Positions 20,650 through 33,745 of a stretch of 64,000 nucleotides of DNA are shown piece after piece. A program made the position numbers and the translations under genes. This DNA is from Chloranthus sessilifolius. Lineage: Eukaryota; Streptophyta; Magnoliopsida; Chloranthales; Chloranthaceae. The first letter of the stretch is position 1; every line of letters starts with the position of its first letter. The notes beneath the pieces were generated by a model, which saw only the letters and a program-made list of their open reading frames with translations, had not been told where the DNA came from and did not search any database. The stretch spans positions 84,293,765-84,357,764 of the forward strand of contig CM037588.1 of assembly GCA_021018995.1 (NCBI GenBank). Reading direction: 5' to 3'.

Positions 20650-22232
20650 TTTGCTAGTCCTCGAGCAAAGGAAAAATTAAAATAGTTATTAAAAACATTA
20701 ATTGCCACTTTCGTAGGGAGCACGAATGCATTTAGCATATGCATGAAGCCTTTTAAACCCCAGGTGATCCCTAGTGGAGGAGTGAAGTCTCCTGAGGGTT
20801 TTCAATGACGATACTCACAACCTTCACTATTAAAACAGTTAAGTATAGTGCAGTCAATGACAAAATGCATTTCAATAGATAAAACATCATTCCACACCTA
20901 TTCTTTTAAAAATCAAAGGAAATTATAGCAATAATGCAGTCAATTAAAACTCAAATCGGCATGTGTATTCATCATCACCATTCAATTTACATCAGAAATA
21001 CCATGTGCACAAATCAGCACTAAGTTCACTATCAATTCATAACTCAGGTGTGGATACAACCCTAATGAAATTAAAATTCAGACCCAATCCTCACTAGGGT
21101 TATCTCTCAACAATGAAAATCTAAGGGTGTTCACATTCTCATTAGCTAAAGATCAGTCACAGACCCCAAATGGGCCTGCAATCATGAACATGAGCATTGC
21201 ATCTAAGTTCTGACCTCCTCAAGTACTTCCTCCAGAGATTGGACCCTCCCTTGTCTCCACATGATAGCTCACTTCACTAAGGATCAACAAGGTCTTTTTG
21301 ATGGGTTGAAATGTGGCTTATGGTTGAGGTTTATAAAGAATAGGAGGGGTAAAAAGGATTCAAAACTGAGAAATCAGCAAGGTTAGGAGGTGGTTCATGA
21401 CTTCACCTATCTTCATTTCAGCACAACTTCATCTTCTTTTGTATTTTTTACAGTCAAAGTGGCCAACTATTTCTCTTCTTCTCAATTTTCAAATGAAGTT
21501 TTTCTCTTGACTTCTCTTTCTATATATATTTTTTTCTTTTTATGAAATGCTACACATAACCACTGCTACACTGCTGTTTGCATGTTGCTTCTCTTCTGCT
21601 TCCACCAAATGTTGAACTCCTCTCAACTATCTTAAACAACTTCTCCTTTACCTTTTGAAATCTCAAAGTGACGGTAAGGTTGAATCAAGTCTATGAGGTT
21701 TAATTGTAAGTATTCTGGTGTTTGTTGAAGAAAAATTAGATTTTAAGGCTCAAAGAGAGTATGCAAAAGGGCAGTTTTAATAGGTTGGAATTTCAGGCTG
21801 AAATTGTCCAAATGAAGGCCTTACATCATTTCCTTAGTGTCATGAGTGCTGCCAATCAGTTTCAACCTGGGGCTGCCTAACTTCTAGTGAAAAGGGGTTG
21901 CATCAATCAGTCCTTATAGTAGAAAAATGGCCACAAATACTCTTCAAAAGGGAATTGATAGGCCCAAATCTCATTTGGTATGGTCTTCCATTTAATCCAT
22001 GGGGTGTATTTTCACCTTTTCCTCTCTTCTTAGGTTCACTAAGTAATAACTTAAAAAAAATTCTGATGTTAGCTTCATGGTAGTGCTAATTATTCAATGA
22101 TTTTCAGCTTAAAAAGTCTGCAAAATTTTTAAATTTCCTCTCTTCATGATTAGTTGAGAATTGACTTATTTATCTCAATTAAACCAACACTACTGCACTA
22201 AAATTAACTATTTCCCTGGCCTACTTACCCTT
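20650..22232 (-). other. Non-coding 3' region of element D
   Basis: No ORF supported. Corresponds in position and in diverged sequence blocks to the 3' non-coding regions of A and C. Confidence 0.6.
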
Positions 22233-22270
22233 TCATACCCCCAAAACTAAATTAAAAAGTGTCCTCACTG
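22233..22270 (-). other. Internal polypurine-like tract of element D
   Basis: The minus strand reads CAGTGAGGACAC, a short spacer, then TTTAGTTTTGGGGGTATG, the same block as in A (15970) and C (50704). Confidence 0.65.
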
Positions 22271-23161
22271 TTTCATGAAACATGTATAGGGATAGCAAGG
22301 TTGGTAAAAGAAAAAAAAACTAAACAAAAGCAGCAAACAAAGAAAAAACTAAGCAAAAAGATGCAAAAAATTTAATTAAGAGGGAGAAAAAGAAAATATG
22401 CACGAGATGACTAATAGGAAAACAAAACAACTACACTAAATCCTAAAAATAGCAACCATAAATATTAGAAATTACACTAAAACAGTAGGTATATACAAGC
22501 ATTAACTATTCTAAAACACCTAAAACAGAAAAAATCCTGAACAATTTTCTAAACATTATCTGAGTATGAATCTAAATTGATAGCAAAGAACTTTCATCAT
22601 TAATAGCACACAATAGAAAGCAGGATTCATACAAAATCAGATCAGACACAATATATACACATCAGTCCGGATAGGGGTGCATGAATGACAAAAATTTTGG
22701 CAGCCCATCTGGAGTTCAGCTGAGTTTGAAAAAACTACAACATAAAAAATGAAAGGTCATAACTTTGCATTTGCATCAAACCCGAGGTCTTCCAGCTCAA
22801 CAATTGTAGTTGCATGTGAAGTCCAGGGAGCAGCTCCAACTCCATATTAGGTGGGCAGTCCAAACTACATGAATTTTAGTACACACCTCAGCCCAATCCA
22901 ACAGATTGGGTAAGGTTTCATCCACCTCTCACCAATAATTGCAAGTGTGTAAACAATCCTCATTTTCTTCATTTAGATTTTCCCTTAGAAAAAGAAGAAA
23001 TTTCTTGAAAATCAAGAGGAAATGGCAGATGAGGTATTGTTGGTCCTCATCTGCTGTCACATCAAAAGTGTTTTTTATTGGTTTATTTATTTTTATTTTT
23101 ATTATTTTTATTTTATTATATCTTATTTTCATTTGTGGGGCTCATCAACAGCTCCATTTTA
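22271..23161. other. Unassigned non-coding stretch of element D
   Basis: AT-rich; no ORF or family recognised. It takes the place where pol and the extra ORF would be, so it may be sequence acquired when those were lost. Confidence 0.5.
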
Positions 23162-24636
23162 TTAAGTTTCTCTCCTTATACACAACCTCCTGGCATCAAC
23201 CACATCTTGGTTTGCCACCACTTTACCATTTCTCAAGACATTATCGGTCGTAGTTTCTTCATGAGATGAAGAAACTTCACCAACCAAATGTAGGCCTCTT
23301 GGGTTGTTCAATGTTTGGCTTGGGTGCCTGCCCTCATCCTTTTGAGTTAGAGCATTTGAAATGTGACCCAGCTGATCTTCTATTATTTTGATGCTCTGAC
23401 TGTGGGAATCCACAATCTGTGAGATGGAGCTCAGGTTTTGTAGTGATGATAAAACCTGCTCCTCAAATGAGGGGGTTGTTGGTTGGGGTGGTGTTAAAAC
23501 TAACTGACTTGGCTGGGGGTACTGATGTGGGAAATGCTGTCTTGGTGCATAACCAGGTGGGGACTGCTGGTTGGAATTGTAGGGCAGTGCCTACTGCTGG
23601 GTTTGAGGCAATTCAACTTGTCTCCACCTCAAATTTGGGTGGTTCCACCAAGTGTACCCAGGAGGCTGCTGTCCAAATGATTGGACAACATTGGCATGCT
23701 CAAACATACCTCCCATATCTGTGCAGCCATGTGGGGCTGCACCACACTCAACAATTTATCAAATTTTAAGGACAATCTGTTCACCTTCCTCTCTAGGTTA
23801 CTGTGTGCAGTTAACTCATACACTTTTCCCCTGAAAATGGGTTCATTTGTACCCCTAGCAGCTGGCACAATGTCATTCCTTGATGAAGACTCCTACTGCA
23901 TTGAGTTTTCACTTATCACATCAAATAGGTCCCATGCTTCTACATCAGTCTTGTTGAGGTAAGAGCCAACACTAGATGCATCAACCATTAATCTACTTTT
24001 GGCATCAATCCCTAGTAGAAGCTTTGTACAAGCTACCACCTAGGGATTTGGTGGTGTGGACACTGCCTCAACAACTCTTTAAATCTTCCCCAAGCTTCAT
24101 GAAATGTTTTAGTTGAGAGTTGAGCAAAGGAGAATATGCTCTTCTTCAACTGACTAGTTTTACCAATTGGAAAAAATTTAGCCACGAATTGACATTGAAG
24201 ATCATTCCATGACTGTATGTTGTTGGCTGGAAGCATGGAGAGCCAAGTTCTTGCTTTATCCTTTAAAGAAAAAGGAAAAATCCTCAGTTTGGGGGCTTCC
24301 TCTCCCATACCAGCAATATTAAAAGTAGTACATAGAGAAAGAAACAACTCTATATGCTGGTATGGGTCCTCCCTGCATAGCCCATTAAAGCTTGGCAACA
24401 TCTGGATGGTTGAAGGCTTGATGTCATAGCTACCCACAACATTAGGGAGTTGAATGAAAGAGGGGGATGAGTATGTTCCTAGTGCATAATACTCTCTAAG
24501 GGGTTTTGGTGGCTCACCCATCTCAGCTGTTACTAAAATTTCAGCAAGGGTGTGTGTTGCTAGCCTAGGGCTTAAGACTCTCAATCTCAGGATTTAAAGA
24601 TTCTAGCTCGGGATTGAGAGACCTTCTTCTCAGCAT
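23162..24636 (-). pseudogene. gag: Gag remnant of element D
   Basis: Start MLRRRSLNPELE matches the Gag starts of A and B. Then a frameshift, and a well-kept Gag domain (24584-24033) with YDIKPSTIQMLPSFNGL, SLCTTFNIAG and CPHHQIPRW. A TAG replaces the Gln that follows in A. Later pieces (23868-23629, 23413-23162) cover the linker and the region before protease, with the zinc knuckle degraded. Gag would package RNA into particles; here it has several stops and shifts. Confidence 0.85.
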
Positions 24637-24781
24637 ACAACACACACACACACCACAAAAACAAGGACCTCACAACATATAGAATAAAAATACTAAAGAC
24701 TAAATACAGTTGCTGAAATCTAAAATTGCAGAAATGAAAAGACAATAAGGGAGAGAGATGCAAATTGATGCAAAATTACTC

Positions 24782-24799
24782 CGACTGCTGTTGGATAAA
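24782..24799 (-). other. Decayed primer-binding site of element D
   Basis: The position between LTR end and gag is right, but the minus strand reads TATCCAACAGCAGTCGGA instead of TGGCGCCGTTGTCGG, so priming by tRNA-Asp is doubtful. Confidence 0.5.
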
Positions 24800-24805
24800 T
24801 ATTCT

Positions 24806-27200
24806 TGTTGCTTCTTATTATAAGGATCATAAAGATAATATAAAGGAAGTAAAACAAAACAAAGGAAAAATGGATAATGAATACAACACAAAACCAAATC
24901 ACAAACTTACAAGATATAGGGCTATTGTAGTAAGTTTTAAGTAAGTAAGAGTTTGTCCCACAAAGATAATGATCTAAAACTCAAAATGGGCTATAATAGT
25001 AGGCCTCCAGATCTGGCTATAGATTGAACAATCCTAAAGAAAGGGAGTTGGGTGTCACAACTACACTAAATTACCTACTACAAGAAGAAAAATAAAGTGC
25101 AATCCTATCCAAAAGAAAGGGTTATGAAGAAGGTAGTGATGGTGTGTATTAAAATAAAGATAAAAGGATGGGAAGTAAGCAGTTTAAGCTAAAGTTAATT
25201 CAGTCATGTAACTCAGATTTAGGACTATCTCTGCAGTAAATCCTTACTGATGTGTTATTAAAAACCTTAGCAAGGGAGAAGAATCCAACTTAACCCATAC
25301 CATTTAGACTGCTCTTAAGGTTATAATCAGTCCATGGTCACAGACTATCCAATAGAGTATGTCAAATCTCATTGATTAAATTAGAAAACTAACCTAATCC
25401 AAAGGAGTGAACTGATCTTAAGGCTATAATTTGTCCACTTAAATGGTCACACACTATCCAAGAGATTCCCTCCAGCCAATGACTTAAATCAGGCCATGAA
25501 TATCATTACAGACACTATATTTGCAAGGCTACAAGCTCCCCAAATCTGTTTTAGATCTGGCAGGCATTCATAGGAGCAAACAGACTTTGAAAACCAGGTG
25601 GAAACCATAAGGTATCTCATGTTGAATGAAGATTTAGATTCAACTGGTCATTGCTAAAAAAGGCCTGTAATGACTCAGCTCACTAGTCTGCAATCACTAC
25701 AGAGAAGTCAGATCTAGCATCTGATATTAGTCAAGTAAAATAGAGGGGAGTCTATTCCGGCACAATCTCTTACTAGGCTACAAGCTCAAGTGCAGAGAAA
25801 AAGAATCCATCTCCGATCTGTGACCAAGACCTGCCCTAGGGATATAGTCTGTCCACTCTAATGGTCACAAGCTATCCACAGAGGCTGCCTTACCCACAGA
25901 TAATGAGATAGAACATGTAAAATGCTGCTGCCACCATGGTCCCAAGGCTACAAGCTCAAGCTTCCATGGGCCTTTCAAGCAGCTCAAATCCTAAATGCAT
26001 GCTATAGCCTGAACAAAACTATGGGCAAATAAGAAAATAATAGATTAAATGAATATTTAAAGTACAAATTCCATTGATCAAAATTACCTATAATGTAATT
26101 TCTCAAGGCAGTAGCCTTGCGCACAACAACTCAACCAAAGATCTCAAAGATTCCAAGACCCATTACAAAACTAAATGAAACTACACCTAATTGCTTATAG
26201 AGGATTTAGCCAGCAAGTGCTGGACAAAGAGAGAAGAAAAATGAGAAAAAAAGTAATCAAACCGTAACCCTAGCCTGCTCAAGCACACCACAGACAGAGG
26301 GTGAAAGAGAGATGATGATTCTAAGTTACAAGTACATCTTATATACTTAGTCCTAATGCCTTAGCCAATAAAATAGTAAACCACAATTTTTATAGTAGAT
26401 GTGGCATTATTATAACTCTTAGATGTCTTGGGATATGTGCCTTGAGATGAAGGCCTCAGGATGTGTGCCTTGGACCTGGGGAAATCCCCAGAAGATCTCT
26501 GGAGTTAAGACTAAGAAGTGGAGAGCCCATGCTTCGCGAGGCTGGCTTTGGTTCATTAATTCACTCACGCAGATGCAGCTTGCCTCGCGAGGTAGGAATT
26601 TGGCTTGGGAGGTTGTTCACTCACGCAGGAGGGCTATGGATAATTGCATGGCAGCTCTGCCTTGCAATACTATCGCGAAGATGAGTTTCACTGCTTGGCT
26701 TGCTCGCACAGTAGAGCTTCAAAAGTTCCTCTCGCGAGGTAAGAATTAGCTCAGAAGGTTTGTTCACTCACGTGAGTGGACTTCACATTATCGTGCGGAT
26801 GCTCTGGCTTTGAATGCACTCGTGCAGTGGGGCTTCAGAATTTTCTGTCATGAGGTACTCGCGCCAAGGCCTTTACATCTTGCTCGATATAGGGTTAAAC
26901 ATCTAGGCGCGCGAGAGCTGCACGAGATAGTTTCTAGGTGTCTCTCTCCTCCAGAGCCATGCGAGGACTTCACAAGGTTATTGTTACTGTTTATGCAGAT
27001 TGGTCTCGCGAGGTAGTGCATGCGGATCTTCTAAGCTTGATCCTTGGGAGAGCTTCGCAAGCTTTATTTCTGAAGGCTTAGTGCATACCTACTTCGTGAG
27101 TTTCTTTATATGTTGCTTGCAGCTGAAATACGCGACTGCTGCGCGATAGACTACTCTATGATAATTGTTGTAATTATTATAGTGTGCTGTGATTTTATTA
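24806..27200 (-). repeat. 5' LTR of element D, lacking its start
   Basis: Read on the minus strand it ends before the decayed PBS, has a TATATAAG box at 26337-26344, U3 motifs such as CTCGCGAGG (26530-26940), and the leader hairpin motif near 25427 and 25850. The expected LTR start (TGTTAA..CTGAAAAGTAC) is missing where LTR E begins. Confidence 0.75.
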
Positions 27201-29480
27201 TGTGGTGAGAACAAATTAAAAATCAAATTAAAATAAAAGATGAAAACAACACAACTGAAATAATCCTAAGCCTGCAAGATACAAGGCTATTGTAGCAAGT
27301 ATTAATAAGAGTTTGTCCCACAGGGAGTGATGATCTAAAACCTCGAGGGTTATATAGTAGTCTCCAAAGCTAGCTATAAATCTAAGAATTCTAACAGAAA
27401 GGGTTTTTAAGTGTCACTTAAGCTAGACTAAAAACATAAATGCAGAAATAAAACTATGGCTAAATAAAGGGATAAAGAAGGATGATGATGGTGTGTGGTA
27501 AAATAAAACTAAAATATAGAGAAGTAAAGAGCTAGGAAAAAAATCAGTTATGCAACTCAGTGTTTGTCATGAATCTGTAGCAATCATTATTGAAGTACTA
27601 TCAAAAACCTCAGCAAGGTAGAAGAATCCAACTTAACCCATGCCATTTGGGGTGCTCTTAAGGCTATATTATGTCCACTCAAATGGCCATAGTCTATTCA
27701 ATAGAGTCTGTCAAATCCCATTGATTGAGTCAGAAAAGCTAACCTAATCCAAAGGAGTGGGTTGATCAAACCTAATCCAATGAATCAAATCAGCCATGAA
27801 TACCATTGCAGACACTATGTTTGCCAGCTACAAGCTGCCCAGATCTGTGTACAGATTTGGCAGACATTCATAGGAGTTCCAACCCATAAAATCCTATGTT
27901 ATTGTCAAAGGCCATGAGCACATTGATGCCACCACATAGGAAAAGTAACAGGTTGAAAAAAGACTTAGATTCAGCTGATCATTGCTACAAAAGGCTTGCA
28001 ATGACTCAGCCCTCCAAGTTTGCAATCACTACAATAACTCAGATCTACACACTGATAATGGTGATGCAAAATAGGGTAGGTTTGGCTCTGCACAATCTCT
28101 CACTAGGCTACAAGCTCAAGTGCAAAGAAAAATAATCCATCTTAGATATGTGACCAAGATTGCCCTAGGGCTATAGTCTATCCACTCAAATGACCACAGG
28201 CTATCCACAGAGTCTCCCTTACCTACAAATGATGAGATAGAACATGTAAACTGCTGCTACCACCATGGTCCCAAGGCTACAAGCTCAAGCTCTCATGGAC
28301 CTTTCAATAAGCTCAAATCCTAAATGCATGCTACAACCTGAACAAAACTGTGGGCAAATAGGAAAATAAAAGATTGGATAAACATTAAAACAGGCATTGC
28401 ATCGATTGAAATGAAACTTACAATGTTTTGCCCTCAAGGCAGCAGCCTGTGCAAACCCCAAATCAGCTCACTCTGTTTCATACAAAATCGATTGAAAAAC
28501 ATAAAATAAAACTAATTGTTGTAAAGAACCTAGCCCAGCATTGCTGCTATGCTAAGGCAAGAAGGAAAAGGGAAAAAGAAAAAGAAAACTAAACCCTAAC
28601 CCTAAAAAGCTAAAACCCCAAATGGGAGATCTCAAGATAACCTTGGATAATTTACAAATGTAGATAACAGTCCTTTATATATGCAACCCTTGAAACCCTA
28701 ATGTACATTAGCCAATCAGATTTGAGAGGATTTGGAGTTGATTTCATTGCCCATCTGGGGCCCTTAGTTGCTTTGGGAAGTGTGGGACATTGGGATTCGT
28801 GCCTTAGAAGGTGTCAAATATCCAAAATATCCTTGGGTGCTGAAATAGGTTGCTGGAATTCGTGCCTCATGTAGATGACAGCTTCAGGTATACATCTCGC
28901 AGAGATCTCACTAAGATTTCGCTGGGCTGAAATACTTCAGAAGTTTATCCTCGCTGGGCTGAAATGCTTCAGAAATTAAATCTCGCTAGGCTGAAATACT
29001 TTAGAAGTTTAATGTCGTTGAGCTGAAATGCTCAAGAAGCTTAAATCCCACTGGGCTGAAATGCTTCAGAAGCTTAAATCTCGTTGGGCTGATTTTCAGC
29101 CTCACAGAGCTAATTTACAGCATAGTTCAGCACTGCACCTATTCGACAAAATGCTTCAGCAGTAGAACAACTCAAATGCCTATATTTTTCAGCTCTACAC
29201 CACTCGACTTCGAGTCCATAGCTCGAGGGGTTCCATTGAACTGCTTAAGTGATGCACCACAGCTACTCGAGTGCGCACCATAGCTGCTCGACAAAATGAT
29301 TTCAGCCAATAAACAACTCCATTGTGCTAAATCTGTAGGTTTTCAGCTCTTGTGCTTCAATGTGGCTGCTTTGCCTCTTGTGAGGGTCATTGTCTAGCAA
29401 AAATAACTGCTTGATAGGATGGTGTTGCAACTGCTCAAGAGTCGCTGGTGTTGTCACTGCTGCAGCTCGAGAGGTTCCAA
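27201..29480 (-). repeat. LTR E, same family as D, lacking its start
   Basis: On the minus strand it ends ...TCTCACCACA at 27201. It shares order and wording with the D LTR (AAGAATCCAACTTAACCCAT at about 27622 and 25281). TATATAAA box at 28674-28681. Hairpin motifs near 27666 and 28172. No polypurine tract or LTR start is seen to its right, where element B sequence begins. The right edge is approximate. Confidence 0.65.
28915..29095 (-). repeat. About six tandem ~32-bp repeats in the U3 of LTR E
   Basis: Units built on TCGCTGGGCTGAAATGCTTC, followed by AGAAGTTTAA, repeated about six times with small changes. They lie upstream of the TATA box in the transcription sense. Confidence 0.85.
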
Positions 29481-30265
29481 TCTCCGAGCGTACGGTTCTG
29501 TTCGTTCTGACGCAAAGTGAACCACGAGATCTCCGAGCAGAGGGTAACTGATGGGGATGATGTTAGGAACAAATCCCTAATATCCTTGTGTGAATAATGG
29601 GGTGTAGAATGGACACTGGAGGAGAGAGGGAGAAGAGAGCCGAAAGCTAGGGTTTCACTGGCTGGAAAAGAGAGAATATTGAAAAAGGAGACAATTGCGG
29701 GTTTAGAATGCTTATCTTTGGGCTTGGCGCGCTTTGGAGATATATGGTCGCAGGATGGGAAATGGAGTCTAGTGACAGTGTAAATTGCAACTTGGATTGC
29801 ACGAGAGGCTCTCTGGGTTTACCTTTGAGCTTGCCACAGCTAGTGAAGTATTCCATTTGGATTGTGCGAGAGTCTCCCAGGCCTCAATTTGGACCCCGCG
29901 ACAAAAAAGCATTTAACAGAGAGCACGCGCTCTTCATTCTGCCATTGATATTTGTGTTGTGGCTGGATCCTAGGTATAATTCACCACCAGGGGCACCCCT
30001 AGACACTTTAAAATGACCTCCCTCTTATAGCATCAAACATTCAAGCATAGTCATAAAAAATCATTATCTAAATAGCATGCATTCAATCAAAAACCACGAA
30101 CTCAAGAGGAGTAATTATCAAACCAAGCATAAAAAAAAAATCAGACCAGATAGATTCAGACTCAAGTGAGGCCACTAAAATTTCCTAGAAAATTTGAACA
30201 AAAGAAGGCAGTACATACCTAACAAAACCAAAGTACATATAATACAACATTGACACATCTGTGGA
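29481..30265 (-). promoter_or_regulatory. Post-pol spacer of B with CGCG-type motifs
   Basis: On the minus strand CACGAGAG, GTGCGAG, CCGCGAC and GCGCGCC motifs are followed by CCATATATC (29741-29749) and a pyrimidine-rich leader, like the spacers of A and C. No ORF follows before the junction with LTR E. Confidence 0.45.
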
Positions 30266-33200
30266 TTAGTTTAATGAAGGGTCCCCTTGAAAGTGAATGG
30301 TGTCCATAGGTTCAACAGGTTTTTCTAAATAAGGCTTAAGCCTCTGACCATTCACCTTCAAGGTTTTCCCAGACTTGGGATCCCTGATTTCCACAACACC
30401 AGATGGGGAAACATTCATGATAATATAGGGGCCTTCCCATCTGGATTTCAGTTTGCCAAGAAAAAATTTAAGTTTGGAGTTAAACAACCAAACCTTACCA
30501 CCAGCCATGAAGCTCTTTCTCAACAAACCCTTGTCAGAGAAAGCCTTGGACCTTTCCTTTTATATCCGGGTATTGGCATATGCATCCATCCTCAGCTCAT
30601 CCAATTCTGACAGCTGCAGCGACCTGTGATGACCAGCAGAAGTTAGGTTTAGATTTAATTTTTTTATGGCCCAATAGGCCCTGTGTTATAACTCTACTAG
30701 GAGATGGCAAGCCTTGCCATAAACCAATCTGAATGGGGACATCCCAATGGGAGTCTTATAAGAGTCCTATAAGCCCATAATGCATCATTTAGCTTATCAG
30801 CCCAGTCCTTTCTGTCAGTCCTCATTGTCTTCTCAAGGATGTGCTTGATCTCCCTATTAGAAATTTCAACTTGCCCATTGGTTTGCGGGTGGTAGGGAGT
30901 AGCAATCCTATGGGTGACCAAATATTTCTTGAGCAAGCTCTCGAAATTTCTATTATAGAAATGGCTACCCCCATCACTGATAATGGCTCTAGGGGTGCCA
31001 AATCTTGAGAAGATATTCTGCTTTACAAACTTTAGGACTACTTGATGATCATTGGTTCTTACGGCAATAGCTTCTATCCATTTTGAAACATAATCCACTA
31101 CCACTAAGATGAAATGATTACCATTTGAAGGAGGAAAGGGGCTCATAAAGTCAATACCCCAGACATCAAACAATTCCACAACAAGGATGGGCTGCAAGGC
31201 ATTGAGTTTCTTTTGGACAGCCCTCCTAATTTCTAACATCTCTGAATAAAGAAGGCCAATAAAACCCACACTGCAAGATCTTATCAGCTATTTTTCTTCT
31301 ACTAATGTGGTCCCCACAGGCATTTTCATGGCACATGACCAGAATACTGGAGACAACACTTTCTAGAACACATTTTTGGATGATTTGGTTTGCATAGTAT
31401 TTGTATAAGCAAGGTTCCTCCCAAGAAAAGAATTTGACCTGTGAGAAGAACAGGTCTTTGTCCATTTTGGTCAAATGGGCATGAATCTTGCCTACAACTA
31501 AATAATTTACAATGTGTGCATACCAAAGAACCAAGGATTGGATGGCAAACAATTGCTCATCCGGGAAAACATCATTTGCAGGGTCATCAACACATTTTTT
31601 CAACACAATTCTAGACAAGTGGGCAGCCACCATATTTTCCACACCCTTTTTGTCCTTGATTTCAATGTCAAACTCCTGCAACAGGAGTATCCATCTAATC
31701 AGCCTGGGCTTAGCATCTTTCTTGGATAATAGGGAGTGATATGTGAAGATTACAATTTTAGACCCAAGTAAGTAAGGTTTAAATTTGTCAACAGCAAAAA
31801 CCACTGCCAAAAGCTCTTTCTCAGTTGTGGTGTAATTCAGCTGAGCTTCAGCAAGTGATTTGCTGACATAGGAAATGACCACTGGCAGCTTATCTTTCTT
31901 TTGGCCTAAAACAACACCTATTGCCAAGTCGGATGCATCACACATCAGCACAAAGGGTAATGCATAGTCAAGTGTTTGGAGTACAGGGGCAGAGGTGAGG
32001 CATATCTTCAAAGTTTCAAAAGCCTCAAGACATTCAGTAGAAAAATCAAAGGGCACATCTTGGCAAAGCAGGTGGCACAAAGATATGATTTGTTTGGTTG
32101 TTCTTGGAGGGGGCAAATTTGTAATGAGATTAACTTTAGCCTTATCTACCTTAATCCCTTCTCTAGAGACTACATGGCCCAACACAATACCTTGTGTTAC
32201 CATGAAGTGGCTCTTTTCCCAACTTAAGACTAGATTGGTCTCTTCACATTTTTGCAAGACTAGGTGGAGGTGTTGCAGACATTGGCCAAAACTGTCCCCA
32301 TATATAGAGAAATCATCCATAAAGATTTCTAAGAACTTGTCAATCATATCAGAGAATATGGCATACATACACCTCTGAAAGGTGGCTGGTGTATTACACA
32401 GCCCAAAAGGCATCCTTCGGTAAGCAAAGGTGTCAAAAGGGCAAGTAAATGTAGTTTTCTCTTGGTCGTGAGGGTGCACTGGGATTTGGTTGTACCCTGA
32501 GTACCCATCAAGAAAGCAATAAAAAGCTTTTCCAGCCAACTTATCCAGAATTTGATCTATGAAAGGGAGAGGGAAGTAGCCTTTTCTAGCTTTAGAGTTG
32601 AGCTTCCGATAATCTATGCAAACCCTCTAGCCAATGGTCTCCCTGGCTGGTCTCAGCTCTCCAAGCTCAGTTGTAATGACTGTTATGCCAGATTTCTTGG
32701 GCACCACTTGGATAGGCGCCACCCATTCAGAATCAGAAATGGGGTAAATTACCCCAACATCTAGCAATTTAATAATCTCTTTAAGGACCACTTCCTGCAT
32801 GTGAGGATTCAATTTCCTCTGCATTTCCCTGGAGGGTACTGAGCCCTCCTCTGAATGGATCCTGTGCATATATATTGATGCATCTATTCCTCCGAGATTC
32901 GCAATGGTTAAGCCAATTGCCTTTTTGTGCTTTCTCAAGACTATTATTAATTCTTCCTCCTGCTCATTGGTAAGAGAGGAGGAGATAATTATAGGAAGTT
33001 TTTCACCTTTCTCATGGAAGGCATATTTCAATATTTTTAAAAGCTTCTTGAGATCCAGATCAGGGGCTTTTTGAGTGGACGGTAAGATTGGTTCTTTGTG
33101 GGTTTGAGGAAGAGGCAGCAATGTAGGTTTTCAAATGGAATGCTGCACTAAGCCCACAGAAGACTTCAATGTGGTCATGTCTTCTGTCATAACAGCTTGG

Positions 33201-33745
33201 CTTTCATCCTCTACCATGTCCCAAACTTCAACTAAACTTTTGATAATGTTGTCCCAATCCAGTAGAGTGGGCAATTCTTCTTCAACTACTTCCTCTAGTA
33301 CATCCACTGCAAAGCTTTCCTCATTGTCCAGCTGAGGGAACTTTGCACTGTTATACACATTCAGTTCAACCTTCATGTGTCCAAAAGTTACCTCCATAAT
33401 CCCTGACCTGCATTGAATGCAAGCATTGGCAGTGGCTAAAAATGGCCTGCTCAAAATAACAGGTATAGGGGTTATACTCTTGTTGCAGCCCATGTCCAAA
33501 ACCAGGAAGTCTGTAGGGTAAAAGAACTTGTCCACCCCTACTAAGACGTCCTCAACCACTCTCATAGGTCTCCTTTCAGACCTATCATCAATTAACAGCA
33601 CAATGGGGGTGGGTTTTAGCTCCCCCAAATCTAGTTGTTGATACACACTGTATGGCAGTAGGTTTGCACTGGCTCCAAGGTCTAGAAGGGCCCTTCCAAT
33701 TGTGTGGTCTCCAATTATGCAGGGAATAGTGGGTATCCCTGGGTC
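30266..33745 (-). pseudogene. pol: Pol of element B (protease, RT, RNase H, integrase), broken
   Basis: Protease DLGASANLLPY (about 33690). RT with [12 protein letters not shown] and FMDD (about 32310). RNase H with CDASDLAIG but FTYHS where A has FSDHS, so a catalytic Asp is lost. Integrase keeps IDFM, SDGGSHF and VEISNRE. Two in-frame losses stand out: about 23 residues between TKQII and SLCHLL after the RT core, and four residues in RNase H. The CxxC half of the integrase zinc finger is destroyed by a shift near 31250. The C-terminal end is at 30266. Closest relative in the window is C. Confidence 0.88.

Larger units (their letters stand above)
19437..27200 (-). mobile_element. Element D: gag-only Athila-like element, minus strand
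   Basis: Read on the minus strand: 5' LTR (27200-24806, start missing), a decayed PBS, gag remnants (24636-23162), non-coding region, internal polypurine-like tract (22270-22233), polypurine tract (20649-20633), 3' LTR (20632-19437, end missing). No protease, reverse transcriptase, RNase H or integrase is detectable. Only about 4.2 kb separates the LTRs. Confidence 0.8.

Noticed and set aside
24640-24655. (CA)n run before gag of D as a feature
   Set aside because: About eight units only; too short to matter.
28585-28610. Telomere-like AAACCCTAACCCTAA
   Set aside because: Only about two units, inside the leader of LTR E, and similar short CCCTAA pieces occur in the other LTRs; not an interstitial telomere.
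29647-29856. Possible host gene fragment with CTAGGGTTT-like leader on the minus strand
   Set aside because: The leader style (CCCTAG/TTTC, C/T-rich) matches the post-pol spacers of A and C, and no coding exon follows.
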